A DNA stretch of 64,000 nt from Elusimicrobiota bacterium (GTDB taxonomy: Bacteria; Elusimicrobiota; Elusimicrobia; UBA1565; UBA9628). The translations under genes were made by a program, and so were the position numbers. Below are positions 8,460-18,000 of the stretch, in pieces. The stretch's first letter is position 1, and every line of letters begins with the position of its first letter. Below the pieces are notes generated by a model. That model ran no database searches, was not told where the DNA came from, and saw only the letters and a program-made list of their open reading frames with translations. The stretch is from the NCBI GenBank assembly GCA_016191335.1, contig JACPOW010000035.1, positions 26,905 to 90,904 on the forward strand, in the 5' to 3' direction.

Positions 8460-9959
8460 CTATTCATCAAAGGCGCCGGACAGCACCAGCTCCCTGGCCG
8501 TCTCCAATTTACCCGAAAGCACCTCATCCCCGCGGGACGCTTTGACTTTCGAGCGCAGGACGGCGAGGCCGGCCTCCACGCCCTTGCCCGACTTCAGCGG
8601 GCGGTGGAACTCGATGGCCTGGGCGGCGCAGACGAGCTCGATGGCGACGACCTGCGCGGCGTTCCAGACGACCTTCTTGAACTTGAGGGCGGACCACATG
8701 CCCATGGAGACGAAATCCTCCTTGTTGGCGGAGGTCGGGACCGAGTCGGCCGAGGCCGGGTGCGCCAGGGCCTTGTTCTCGGAGGCGAGCGCGGCCGCGG
8801 CGTACTGGGCGATCATGAAGCCGGACTCGACGCCCGGGTCCGCGGCGAGGAAGGGCTTCAGACGCGGCGCGGCGCCGGCGGTGACCTGGAAGGTGCGGCG
8901 CTCGGAGATGTTGGCCAGCGCGGCGAGCGCTCCGGCCGCCGAGTCGAAAGCGAATGAGAGGGCTTGTCCGTGAAAGTTCCCCCCGGAGATGACGCGGCCT
9001 CCGGAGACGAGAGGGTTGTCGGTGACCGAGCCGAGCTCGACCTGCACGACGCGCCGGGCCTCGACGAGGCGGTCCCAGACCGCGCCGTGCACCTGCGGCG
9101 CGCAGCGCAAAGAGTAGGAGTCCTGGACGCGCGGGTCGTCGACGACATGCGATCTCCGGATCTCGGAGCCGGCCAGAAGACGACGCAAAGAACGCGCGGC
9201 TGCTATTTGACCGGGATGCGGCTTCAGCATCTGGATCGCCTCGTCGTACGGAGAGGGCGTGCCGGTCAGGGCGTCCAGGGAGGCGGCGCAGGCCAGATTG
9301 GAGGCGCGATAAACGCGCTCCGCGGCCAACAGAGCGAGACCGCCGACGGACTGCATGGCCTGGGTGCCGTTCAGAAGAGCCAATCCTTCTTTCGCGGAAA
9401 GAACGAAGGGCTTGAGACCGGCGGATTTCAACGCCTTCGCGGCGGGGACGACACGGCCGCGGAAGAGGACGCAGCCTTCTCCGATCACGGCTAAAGCCAT
9501 GTGAGCTTGCGGAGCCAGGTCGCCGCTGGCGCCGACGGAGCCGCGGCTCGGGATCAGCGGGACGATGCCGGCCTCCAACATGCGGGCCAGATGGCGCACC
9601 AGCGCCGGACGCACGCCCGAGAAGCCGCGAGCCAGTTCGTTGACGCGCAGGAAGAGGATCGACCGCGCCTCGAGAGCCTCGAGGGGCGCGCCGACGCCGC
9701 AGGCGTGGGACAGCACCAGGTTGCGCTGGACCTGCGCGAGCCTTTCCGTCGAGATCCGGGTGGAGGCCAGTTCGCCGAAGCCCGTGTTGACCCCGTAGAT
9801 CGTCCCCCCCGCCGCCATCGCGGTCTCGAGCACGCGGCGGGAGGCCGCCACGCGCTTCAGGGCCGACGACGGGAGCACCGTCTTCCGGCCGTCCACGGCG
9901 ACGGAGGCGAGGGCCTCGAGCGTGAGGGGCGAGCCGAGCTTAAACGAGTTCGAGGGCAA
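8460..9959 (-). CDS. hutH: Histidine ammonia-lyase
   Basis: A 499-residue lyase that removes ammonia from histidine to give urocanate, the first step of the pathway. The self-forming MIO cofactor triad Ala-Ser-Gly is at about residues 144-146 in '[13 protein letters not shown]'. '[11 protein letters not shown]' near the N-terminus and '[19 protein letters not shown]' are family hallmarks. The start overlaps the thiolase end by 20 bases, and no other good start lies downstream before conserved sequence. The overlap suggests co-translation with the thiolase. Confidence 0.97.
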   Translation of the reverse strand: MPSNSFKLGSPLTLEALASVAVDGRKTVLPSSALKRVAASRRVLETAMAAGGTIYGVNTGFGELASTRISTERLAQVQRNLVLSHACGVGAPLEALEARSILFLRVNELARGFSGVRPALVRHLARMLEAGIVPLIPSRGSVGASGDLAPQAHMALAVIGEGCVLFRGRVVPAAKALKSAGLKPFVLSAKEGLALLNGTQAMQSVGGLALLAAERVYRASNLACAASLDALTGTPSPYDEAIQMLKPHPGQIAAARSLRRLLAGSEIRRSHVVDDPRVQDSYSLRCAPQVHGAVWDRLVEARRVVQVELGSVTDNPLVSGGRVISGGNFHGQALSFAFDSAAGALAALANISERRTFQVTAGAAPRLKPFLAADPGVESGFMIAQYAAAALASENKALAHPASADSVPTSANKEDFVSMGMWSALKFKKVVWNAAQVVAIELVCAAQAIEFHRPLKSGKGVEAGLAVLRSKVKASRGDEVLSGKLETARELVLSGAFDE

Positions 9960-11085
9960 CGGCCACGGCCTCCCCGCCGCCGAGGCAGATGCCGGCGACG
10001 CCGCGCTTGCCGCCCCGGACCTTGAGCGCGTTGATCAAGGTGACGAGGATGCGCGCGCCCGAGGCGCCGAGCGGATGCCCCAGCGCGACCGCGCCGCCGT
10101 GCACGTTGATCTTCTCGTGAGGGAGGTTGCCGAGCTTGGCCACGGCCAAGGTGACGACGGCGAACGCCTCGTTGACCTCGAAAAGATCGACCTGGTCCAC
10201 GGTCCAGCCGACCTTGGTCAGGAGCTTGGCGACGGCTCCGGCCGGCGCGGTGGTGAACCACTTCGGCTCCTGGGAGTGGGTCGCCCAGCCGACGATGCGC
10301 GCGAGCGGCTTCTTGCCGGCCGCGCCCTTGGCCGACGACAGCACCAGCGCCGCGGCGCCGTCGTTGAGCTTGGAGGCGTTGGCGGCGGTGATGGTGCCGT
10401 CCTTCTGGAAGGCCGGCCGCAGCTTGCCGATCTTGTCGAGCTTGGCGCGGCCCGGCTCCTCGTCGAGCTCGATGCCGTCGACGGAGACGATCTCGTTCTT
10501 GAAATAACCTTTGGCGACGGCTTCCGCCGCGCGCTCGTAGGAGCGGACCGCCCACGCGTCCTGCATCTCGCGCGTGAGGCCGTGCTCCTTGGCGCACAGC
10601 TCGCCGCAGTCGCCCATGTGCACGCCGTCGTAGGGGTCCATCAGGCCGTCGCGCAGGACCGCGTCGAGGAGCTTGGCGTCGCCGTAGCGGTAGCCGGAGC
10701 GGGCCTTGTCGAGGAGGTAGGGCGCCTTCGACATGGACTCCATGCCGCCGGCGAGGGCGTACTCGTGCTCGCCGAGGGCGATTGACTGAGATGCCAGCAT
10801 CACGGCTTTCATACCCGAGCCGCAGACCTTGTTGACCGTGGTAGCACCCACGGAGACCGGGATGCCGGCCCCGATCGAGGCCATGCGCGCGGGGGCCTGG
10901 CCGATGCCGGCGGGGATCACGCAGCCGAGCACGACCTCGCCGAGCTCGTCGGCCTTGACGCCGGACTTGGCGACCGCGTCGGCGGCGGCCTTGGCGGCCA
11001 GCTGCGGAGCGGTGTGGTTGGCGAACACGCCGTTGATGGACCCGATGGCGGTTCGGGAGGCGGAGAGGACGAGGATGTCGTTCAT
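9940..11085 (-). CDS. Acetyl-CoA C-acetyltransferase (thiolase)
   Basis: A 381-residue thiolase that condenses two acetyl-CoA to acetoacetyl-CoA or runs in reverse. The nucleophilic cysteine is C88 in '[10 protein letters not shown]'. The other catalytic residues are in '[10 protein letters not shown]' (His) and 'GICLGGGEA' (Cys near the C-terminus). Family length is about 390. It lies between the DUF3307 gene (10-base gap) and hutH (20-base overlap). It may feed acetyl groups into storage or fatty-acid metabolism, but no partner gene such as an acetoacetyl-CoA reductase is nearby. Confidence 0.95.
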   Translation of the reverse strand: MNDILVLSASRTAIGSINGVFANHTAPQLAAKAAADAVAKSGVKADELGEVVLGCVIPAGIGQAPARMASIGAGIPVSVGATTVNKVCGSGMKAVMLASQSIALGEHEYALAGGMESMSKAPYLLDKARSGYRYGDAKLLDAVLRDGLMDPYDGVHMGDCGELCAKEHGLTREMQDAWAVRSYERAAEAVAKGYFKNEIVSVDGIELDEEPGRAKLDKIGKLRPAFQKDGTITAANASKLNDGAAALVLSSAKGAAGKKPLARIVGWATHSQEPKWFTTAPAGAVAKLLTKVGWTVDQVDLFEVNEAFAVVTLAVAKLGNLPHEKINVHGGAVALGHPLGASGARILVTLINALKVRGGKRGVAGICLGGGEAVAVALELV

Positions 11086-11095
11086 GAGGGACTCC

Positions 11096-11812
11096 TTACG
11101 AGTAGTAGACGAAGCGGGCGGCGATGCCGCAGATCACGGAGACGGCCGCGCCCATGTAGAAGGTGAAGGCGGTCAGGTCGAACAGGCGGCGGCGGCGCAG
11201 GAAGAACATCACCCCCAGCCAGCCCGCCGCGAGCAGCCCGGCCCCCAGAGGGGTCGGGAACAGGAAGCACAGCGCCAGCACGAGGCGCTCGGCCATCGCG
11301 AGGTGCTTCTCGTCGTCGGCGGGGTAGTCGGCGCCGTGGAGGTCCTTCTCGAGGAAATAGATGAGCACCGTGCAGGCGTGGGTGACGAGGACGAACAGGC
11401 AGCCGAGCACCGGCCATTTCTCCGGGAAGAAGCCCGCCGCGGGCGTCGTCGTGACGGCGAGCGGGGCCACGGAGAAGATCACCGCGTAATGGATGACCTG
11501 GTCCCAGGCGAAGAACAAAGTGTTGTCCGGCATCCCGTACTTGAAGATGGTGTACACGCGCCACCAGTCCTCGAGGAAGTGCGTGATGAAGATGATCGCG
11601 ATGCACGACCAGCCGTTCAGGCGGAAGAACGAGTTCTCGATCCAGTAGTCGCCGAGGAAGGGCCAGGCGATGATCAGGTAGGCGGCGGGATGCATCGCGC
11701 AGTGCGCGAGGAGGCCCCACATGCTCGTGCGCTTCCAGCGGTTGATGAAGTTCGTCTGGAGCGTGAAGTCGCAGAGCAGGTGGCCGAACATCAGCCGCCA
11801 GAAGATGTTCAT
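11096..11812 (-). CDS. DUF3307-type integral membrane protein
   Basis: A 238-residue, very hydrophobic protein with about six or seven membrane helices. The N-terminal 'FGHLLCDFTLQTNFINRWK' followed by 'WGLLAHCAMH' matches the DUF3307 pattern (GHLLaDF.LQ ... L..H). 'HFLEDWWR' and 'WDQVIHY' give further polar, possibly metal-binding, residues within helices. The molecular role of this family is unknown. The start is one base after the stop of the cyclase gene, so the two are likely made together. Confidence 0.82.
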   Translation of the reverse strand: MNIFWRLMFGHLLCDFTLQTNFINRWKRTSMWGLLAHCAMHPAAYLIIAWPFLGDYWIENSFFRLNGWSCIAIIFITHFLEDWWRVYTIFKYGMPDNTLFFAWDQVIHYAVIFSVAPLAVTTTPAAGFFPEKWPVLGCLFVLVTHACTVLIYFLEKDLHGADYPADDEKHLAMAERLVLALCFLFPTPLGAGLLAAGWLGVMFFLRRRRLFDLTAFTFYMGAAVSVICGIAARFVYYS

Positions 11813-11813
11813 T

Positions 11814-13886
11814 CTATTTCGCCGTGAGGTTGAAGACCTGGTCCCAGTCGTCGGGCGGCAGGGCCGCGTAGTCCCGGGAGATGTTGAGATAGAGCTCGCC
11901 GGGGCCGTCCCCGGGCATCAGCTTCGCGAACTCCGTGAAGACGGCGAGGGATTCCTCGTACTTCTTGTCGTAGAAGGCCTTCACGCCCTTGTCCCAGACG
12001 GGCAGGGCCTTCGCCCACTTGGCGTCGAGCCGGCCCTTCTCGGCGAGGGGCTCGTACACCGGCACCGGCACGGCCTTGCCGACGACGCGGGCGCGCCCGA
12101 GGTAGCGGGCCTCGATCGCGCTCTTCGAGCCTTGATAGGTCGGCTCGCTGATGATGATGCTCGAGCCGAAGAACTTGTTCGCGCCCTCGAGGCGGGAGGC
12201 GAGGTTGACCTCGTCGCCGATCACCGTGTAGGCGAGCTTGCGCTCGGTCCCGGTGAAGCCGACGTTCATCTGGCCCGTATTGATGCCGATGCGGATCGCG
12301 GGGATCTCCGGCAGCCCCGGGTCGAGGTTCTTGTTGAGCTCGTTGATCGCCTGCTGGCAGTGCAGCGCGGACAGCACGGCGTCCTTCGCGTGGTCCTTGT
12401 TCTCCAGCGGCGCGTTCCAGAACGCCATGATGCAGTCGCCGATGAACTTGTCGATCGTGCCGCGGCGGTCGAGCATGACCTCGCTGAGCTTGGACAGGTA
12501 TTTGTTCAGGAAGGCCATCAGGGCCTCGGGGCCCATCTTCTCCGAGATGGTCGTGAAGTGCGCGATGTCGAGGAAGAGCACCGTCATCTCGCGCTTCTGC
12601 GCGCCGAGCTTGGCCTTCTCGGGGTCGTTGGCCAGCTCCTCGACGATCTCCGGCGAGACGAACTGCCCGAACTTGGCCTTGATCATCTGCTTCTCGGCGC
12701 CTTCGGTGAGGACGCGGTGCACGGTCAGGACGAGGAAGCTGACGAGGAGGGTCAGGCCGGGCGCGACGGGGTAGATCACGGTCCCGCGGCCCATCAGATG
12801 CAGGGAGCCGCCGAGCATCGCGGCGAGCACCGCCGCGACGGCGACCGCGCCGAGGGCGGGAGAGAGCGCGCGCAGGATGAAATAAGGCAGCCAGGCGGCG
12901 ACCAGCACGAGGACCAGCACGATCAGGCGGCTCGTGGCCTGGAGCGCGTCGCCGTTGAGGACGTTGTCGATGGCGGTCAGGTGGAACTCGGGCCCGGGCA
13001 TGTGGGAATTGAACGGCGCCGGGTAGTGGTCGAAGTAGCCGGTGGAGATCGAGCCGACGACGACGAGGGAATCCTTCAGCGCCTCCTTCTGCTCCTTCGA
13101 CAGCGTGTCCTTCACCAGGTCCAGCACGGAGATCGTGCGATAGGGCGAGTGGTTGACCTCGGTCGGCGGGCTGTTCGGATGCTTCAGCCATTCGAGAGGC
13201 CTGCGGAAGTTGAGGACCGGGATCGGCATCTGGTCGGCCGGGTTCTCCTTGAGGACCTGGTCCAGGGTCTTTCCCGTATAGCTCGCGATCGCCGCGGCGG
13301 GCAGGGACGTCGAGGGCTTGCCCGTCAGGATCGGGTCCTCGAACTCGGGGTTGAACAGCAGGAAGGTGCGGATGTGGCCGTCGTCCTCGAGGTGCTGGCC
13401 GATGCTCGGAGAGCCGAGGTACTGCGCCGTGGCCTTCAGGGGCTTGACCGCCATCTGGACGCGGACCTTGTCGGCTCCCTGAGGCTTCTCGGCGACGAAG
13501 AGCTGGACGACTTTGCCGTGGCGCTTGGCCGCCGCGGCGAGCTCCGCGTCGCCCTCCCGGTTCTCGAGGAACAACACGTCGAACACGACGGTCTTCGCGC
13601 CGAGGTCCTTCAGCTTCTCCAGGGCCTTCGCGTAGACCTTGCGCGGCAACGGGAAGCCGAGCTCGTGGACCGCGTCGTCGTCGATGGCGAGGAGGACGAG
13701 GCGGGGGTCGCCCGCCTTGATGCTCCCCTCGCGCAAGGTGAAGGCGTGATCGTGCCACACGCGCTCGACCGAGGCGAACAGGCCGTTGCTGGGGATGCCG
13801 ACGAGGAACGGGAGGTACGCGACCGCCGCCAGGACGCAGAACACCGCGCTGAAGCGTTTCGGGAAAGTTTTTCCGAGCAGGTTCAT
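11814..13886 (-). CDS. CHASE2-domain adenylate/guanylate cyclase
   Basis: A 690-residue membrane sensor. An N-terminal membrane helix (about 10-32) precedes an extracytoplasmic CHASE2 domain ('LVLLAIDDDAVHELGFPLPR', 'KTVVFDVLF'). Two to three more helices follow (about 300-385) and then a class III nucleotidyl cyclase domain (about 425-600). The two metal-binding aspartates are in 'LFLDIAHFT' and 'FIGDCIMAF'. The purine-selecting Lys is in 'IDKFIGD' and its partner is a Thr in 'YTVIGDEVNLASR', as in bacterial adenylate cyclases. The transition-state Asn and Arg are in 'NLASR'. The domain therefore looks active. A short TPR-like tail ends the protein. The start overlaps the HEAT gene stop by 4 bases (ATGA). 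Confidence 0.93.
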   Translation of the reverse strand: MNLLGKTFPKRFSAVFCVLAAVAYLPFLVGIPSNGLFASVERVWHDHAFTLREGSIKAGDPRLVLLAIDDDAVHELGFPLPRKVYAKALEKLKDLGAKTVVFDVLFLENREGDAELAAAAKRHGKVVQLFVAEKPQGADKVRVQMAVKPLKATAQYLGSPSIGQHLEDDGHIRTFLLFNPEFEDPILTGKPSTSLPAAAIASYTGKTLDQVLKENPADQMPIPVLNFRRPLEWLKHPNSPPTEVNHSPYRTISVLDLVKDTLSKEQKEALKDSLVVVGSISTGYFDHYPAPFNSHMPGPEFHLTAIDNVLNGDALQATSRLIVLVLVLVAAWLPYFILRALSPALGAVAVAAVLAAMLGGSLHLMGRGTVIYPVAPGLTLLVSFLVLTVHRVLTEGAEKQMIKAKFGQFVSPEIVEELANDPEKAKLGAQKREMTVLFLDIAHFTTISEKMGPEALMAFLNKYLSKLSEVMLDRRGTIDKFIGDCIMAFWNAPLENKDHAKDAVLSALHCQQAINELNKNLDPGLPEIPAIRIGINTGQMNVGFTGTERKLAYTVIGDEVNLASRLEGANKFFGSSIIISEPTYQGSKSAIEARYLGRARVVGKAVPVPVYEPLAEKGRLDAKWAKALPVWDKGVKAFYDKKYEESLAVFTEFAKLMPGDGPGELYLNISRDYAALPPDDWDQVFNLTAK

Positions 13887-14974
13887 CGATTCACCTTTTT
13901 CGCGGGGGTTTTAGCGGGAGCCTTGACGGGCGTTTTGAGGGGCGTCTTGACCGGAGCCTTCTTGGCCGGCGCCGCGGCGGGCGCCTTGGCCGGAGCCTTC
14001 ACGGGCTCCTTGTCCGGCAGGCCGAGCCGGGCGCGGAGCTGGGCGCGGGCGTAATCCATCATGCCCGAGGTGTTGCCGTCCTTCTCGGTGGCGCGGGCGG
14101 CCTCGAGCGCGGCGAGGCCTTTCGCGTCGCCGACGAGGCCGACGGTCGCGGCCGCCTGCTGACGGGTCACCGCGTCCGGGCTCTTCAGGGCGGCGTAAGC
14201 GACGGGCAGCCCCGACGGGTCGCCGGCGCGGGCGAGCGCGGTCGCGGCCTGCACACGCACCCCCGCGTCGCGGTCCTGCAGCGCCCCGGTCAAGGCAGGG
14301 CCGGCGCTGGGGTCGGCGACGAGGCCGAGCGCCTTGGCGGCCTCGGCTCGGACCCCGGCGTCGGAGTCGGACAGGGCGCTCGACAGGGCCGGCACGCTCT
14401 CCCTCGAGGCGATCTCGCCGAGCGCGGAGATCGCGACCTTGCGGGCGGAAGCGTCGGGATCGCTCAGCACCGCGGCGAGGGCGCCGACCGATCCCCCCGC
14501 GCGGAGCTTGCCGAGCGCGCGCATCGACGCGTGGCGCACCGGCGGGGAGGAGTCCTTCAAGGCCCCGATCAGCACGCCGGCGGCCGAGCCGTCGCCGATG
14601 TAGACGAACGCGGTGGCCGCGGCTTGGCGCACGCGGGGATCGGAGTCGCCGGACAGCACCGCCGAGAGCCTGGGGACCGAGGCGCGCGAGCGCTGGAGGC
14701 CGAGGGCGTCGCAGGCGGCCGCCCGCACGAAGGGATGCCCGTCGCCGAGAAGGGCCTCGAGGGCGGGCACGGCCGCGGGGTTGCGCGAGAGGCCGAGGGA
14801 CTCCGCCGCCTGCCGGCGGACCATCGGATCGGAGGCCTTGGCGGCCTCGAGCGCCGCCTTGAGGGGGTCGGGGGCCTGCGCGCGGCCCATGGGCGCTACT
14901 AAGAGGAAGGCGGCCGCGAAAAGCGGGCGGAAGCTCACGCAGGGATAATAGCGAGTCGTCCCCCCCGCCTTCAA
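13883..14974 (-). CDS. Secreted HEAT-repeat protein with Lys/Ala/Pro tail
   Basis: The ORF as listed (363 aa) starts at a TTG. A GTG at 14938, giving VSFRPLFAAAFLLVAPMGRAQA, is the better start because the signal peptide begins right there. The mature protein is about nine 31-residue HEAT/PBS-lyase-like repeats of the pattern 'DPxVRxxAAxALGxxG/A...AVPAL'. A tail of about 45 residues is built from 'KAPAK/KTP' units. HEAT solenoids bind other proteins; the basic tail may contact cell wall or nucleic acid (inference). It is coupled to the cyclase by a 4-base overlap. A second secreted HEAT protein lies at the other end of the giant gene. Confidence 0.88.
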   Translation of the reverse strand: MKAGGTTRYYPCVSFRPLFAAAFLLVAPMGRAQAPDPLKAALEAAKASDPMVRRQAAESLGLSRNPAAVPALEALLGDGHPFVRAAACDALGLQRSRASVPRLSAVLSGDSDPRVRQAAATAFVYIGDGSAAGVLIGALKDSSPPVRHASMRALGKLRAGGSVGALAAVLSDPDASARKVAISALGEIASRESVPALSSALSDSDAGVRAEAAKALGLVADPSAGPALTGALQDRDAGVRVQAATALARAGDPSGLPVAYAALKSPDAVTRQQAAATVGLVGDAKGLAALEAARATEKDGNTSGMMDYARAQLRARLGLPDKEPVKAPAKAPAAAPAKKAPVKTPLKTPVKAPAKTPAKKVNR

Positions 14975-15036
14975 GGGGAATCGGCGGCCCGGCGGCTCAG
15001 GCCGAGCTTCTTATAACCCCATCGATGGCTCGGCAC

Positions 15037-15056
15037 AACGGGGCTACCGCCCCGTT
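15037..15056 (-). terminator. Hairpin overlapping the giant gene's stop codon
   Basis: An 8-base perfect stem (AACGGGGC / GCCCCGTT) with a 4-base loop begins inside the TAA stop codon (15055-15057) of the giant surface-protein gene. No T-tract follows on the minus strand, so it is at best a weak intrinsic terminator or an mRNA 3'-end stabiliser. Confidence 0.45.
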
Positions 15057-18000
15057 AGTGGATGACGCCGATCTTGCGGATGACGGTGGCCGACCCGCCG
15101 GGCGCCTTCACCTTGATGCGGGCGACGTAGCCGCCCTTCGAGACGGCCACGCCGGCGTCGTTGCGGCCGTTCCACGGGACGAAGTTCTGGCCGAGCTTGC
15201 CGCCCTCGGTGCCGGGCGGGGAACTGATGGTCTTGACCAGGTAGCCGAGCGCGTCGTAGATCGAGATGGTCACGTCCGAGTCCCCGTTCAGGATGTAGGT
15301 GATCTTCGTGATGCCGAGGTCGCCGCCTTTTCGCGAGTCGAACGGGTTCGGGAAGTTGCTCACGCCGGTGACGATCTCGGAGGTGATGCCCGTGCCGGCG
15401 CTCGCGGCCAGAGGCGACCAGTTCGAGGCCACGCCGGCGCCGCTGATGGCGCGCACGCGGTAGCTGAAGAACTGGCCGGGCTTGCGCGGGCCCTCGCCCG
15501 GGAAGCTCGGGTCGCCCACGTTGTAGGTGGTCAGGCGCGAGGGGACGACGTTGATCGTGCGCCAGATCACCGTCTCGGACAGGTTCTTCGGGTCGCCGCC
15601 GCGCTCCTGGACCTCGTAGGCCGCGACGCCCGACACGAACTGCTGCGACGGGGTCCACTTGACCGCGAACGTGGGCTTGCCCTGCTCGAGCGGCACGGCC
15701 GAGCCGGGCGTGGTCGGGGCCGAGGGGTCCACGCGGTACACCCACATCGGCTGCGGCGGCGAGACCGAGCCCTGGGCGGAGACGAACTGGGCGAAGAGGA
15801 TCGCGCCCGCGTCCGACACGAGCTCTCCGCTCGTGTGGATGATCGGCGCCGAGCCGCGCAGGCCGCGGCCCGTGTAAGGAGGCGGATCGCCGTCCTGGTA
15901 GATGACCTCGAAGGTGTTGGAGGTCGGCCCGCGCTTGACGCGCATGATCTCCGAGCCGATGTACACCAGGCCCGAGCCGTCGGTCTTCCCCAGCAGGCCG
16001 GTGTTGCTGACGACGGTGAAGAAGGTCGTCTCCTGGGTCAGGGTCTGGGTCAGGCGCGTGACGTTCGGGATCTCGAGCACCAGGTTCGTCAAAGTGGCGC
16101 TGGTGATCGGCTCGCTGCCCGCCATCACGCCGTAGGAGGCGACGGAGAGGCCGGCGACGTTGACGGCCGTCACCGAGGACCACTTGTGGGTGATGCCGAT
16201 CGGGTCGTCGTAGTAGGCGCCGACGGCGACCTGGTAATAGCCCGACGTCCCCGTGACGGGCAGGTTGAAGGAGAGGGAGCCGGCGCTCTTGGCCCACGCC
16301 GAGGGCGACAGGCCCTGGCCCGGGTCGGGCGCCGTCTTCGCCAGGTTCCCCTGGTCGGCGATGTCGAGGCCGATGCGGAACGACGGCTTGTTCGAGCCGG
16401 CGGAGAAGATCACGAGGTCGACGATGCCGTCCTTGTTGATGTCGACGTCCAGGATGCCCGTGCCCGTGAGGTCGGTCGTGGCGTTGCCGTCGCCGAGCAG
16501 GGAGACCGAGGTCGGGCGGGAGCTCTCGCCGACCTTGAAGTTGTCGGGCGAGCCGTCGCCGTTGACGTCGATGAGCGGCGGGGAGCCGCCGCAGTTCGCC
16601 GGCCACGGGAGGCCGTTCTGGCAGATCCACTTCGCCTGGTTGGGCAGGGGGTTGGCGTTGCTGTCGTAGCAGATGTTGTTGCGCGGGTTGACCGGGTCCT
16701 TGCCGTTGTTGCAGTTCGTCTGGTCGACGAGCGCGTAGGCGGGGTAGCCGACCGCCGCACCCGGGACGCCGGTGCCCGCGCGCGTCATGATGATCGGGGG
16801 CACGGCGGAGCTGACCGACACGCCCGGGACCGTCAGCATGGCGACGAGGAACTCCTTCGACGAGAGCGGCGGGCGGCGCAGCGGGTCGGGGGCCGCCGTC
16901 AGCGGGGCGCCGCCAGGGTCGATGAGGTCGGTGAAGTTGGCGAGCTGGAAGCCGGCGGTCTGGTTCAAAGTCGAGGCGCCGGACCGGTCGATGAAGCCCA
17001 CGTCCGCGGTGAAGAACATGACCGCGGTCTTCGTCGTCACGCGCAGGTAGGGGATCGAGTTGACGGTCAGCGGGACGAGCGCGATGCCGTTGGAGAACGC
17101 GCCGGTCGACGACGCCACGAGCTCGCCCATCAGCGCGTCGGTCGCCGGGGTGAAGACCCTGTCGCCGTTGTCGAGCCAGGCCTTGATGCGGGACACGGTG
17201 CCGTCTCCGGTCATGGCCGTGGTCGAGGTCAGGATGGTCCCGGTCTGCTTGATGCGGATCGCGGCGATGTTGACGAAGTCCGAGCTCGTCTGCAGGTTCA
17301 GCTGCGCGACCGGCACGTTGGCGTCGCCCTGGCCGGCGCCGGCGGGCGCGAGCGAGAAGCCGTCCACGGCGAGCGTGATCGGGCTGATCGGGACGTTGCC
17401 GCCGACGTACGGGTAGGAGGTCGAGCCCGTGCCGAGCGGGTTCGTGCGCGTGATCCCGGTCAGCATGAGCACGTCCGCGTTGTCGCCGCGGGGCAGGCCG
17501 ATCCACGAGGGGTCGCGGATCGTCACGTTGACCAGGTCGTTCTGGATGGCCGAGTCGCCGATGTCGTAGGCGACGAAGAAGGCCTGCGCGGTCGGCCCGA
17601 CGTACTGGTCGCCGTTGAGCGTGACGAGGGTCTGCACGTTCGCGTCGGCGTTCTGGTCGAAGACGTCGACCTTCTTCACCGCCGTCCCGACCGTCAGGTT
17701 CAGGCGCGGCGTCGGGCCCAGGCCGAGGTTGTCGCCGCGCGAGGTCACGGTCACGCACGGCTTGCCCGTGATGTTGTCGATGCCGGGCGTGAACGCGGTC
17801 TGGCAGCCGGGGCCGGAGTAGGTCATCAGCTCGGCGCTGTTGACCCAGAGCCGGCCACCGATCATCTGGTTGGAGCTGTCCAGCGGGAAGCCCTTCGTCG
17901 AGGCCACGACCAGGTCGAACGGCGGGTTGGTCGTGGAGGACACCGCGACCGCCAGGGTCGTGTTGGCCTCGGAGATGTTGACGTCGTTGACGTCCAGCGT

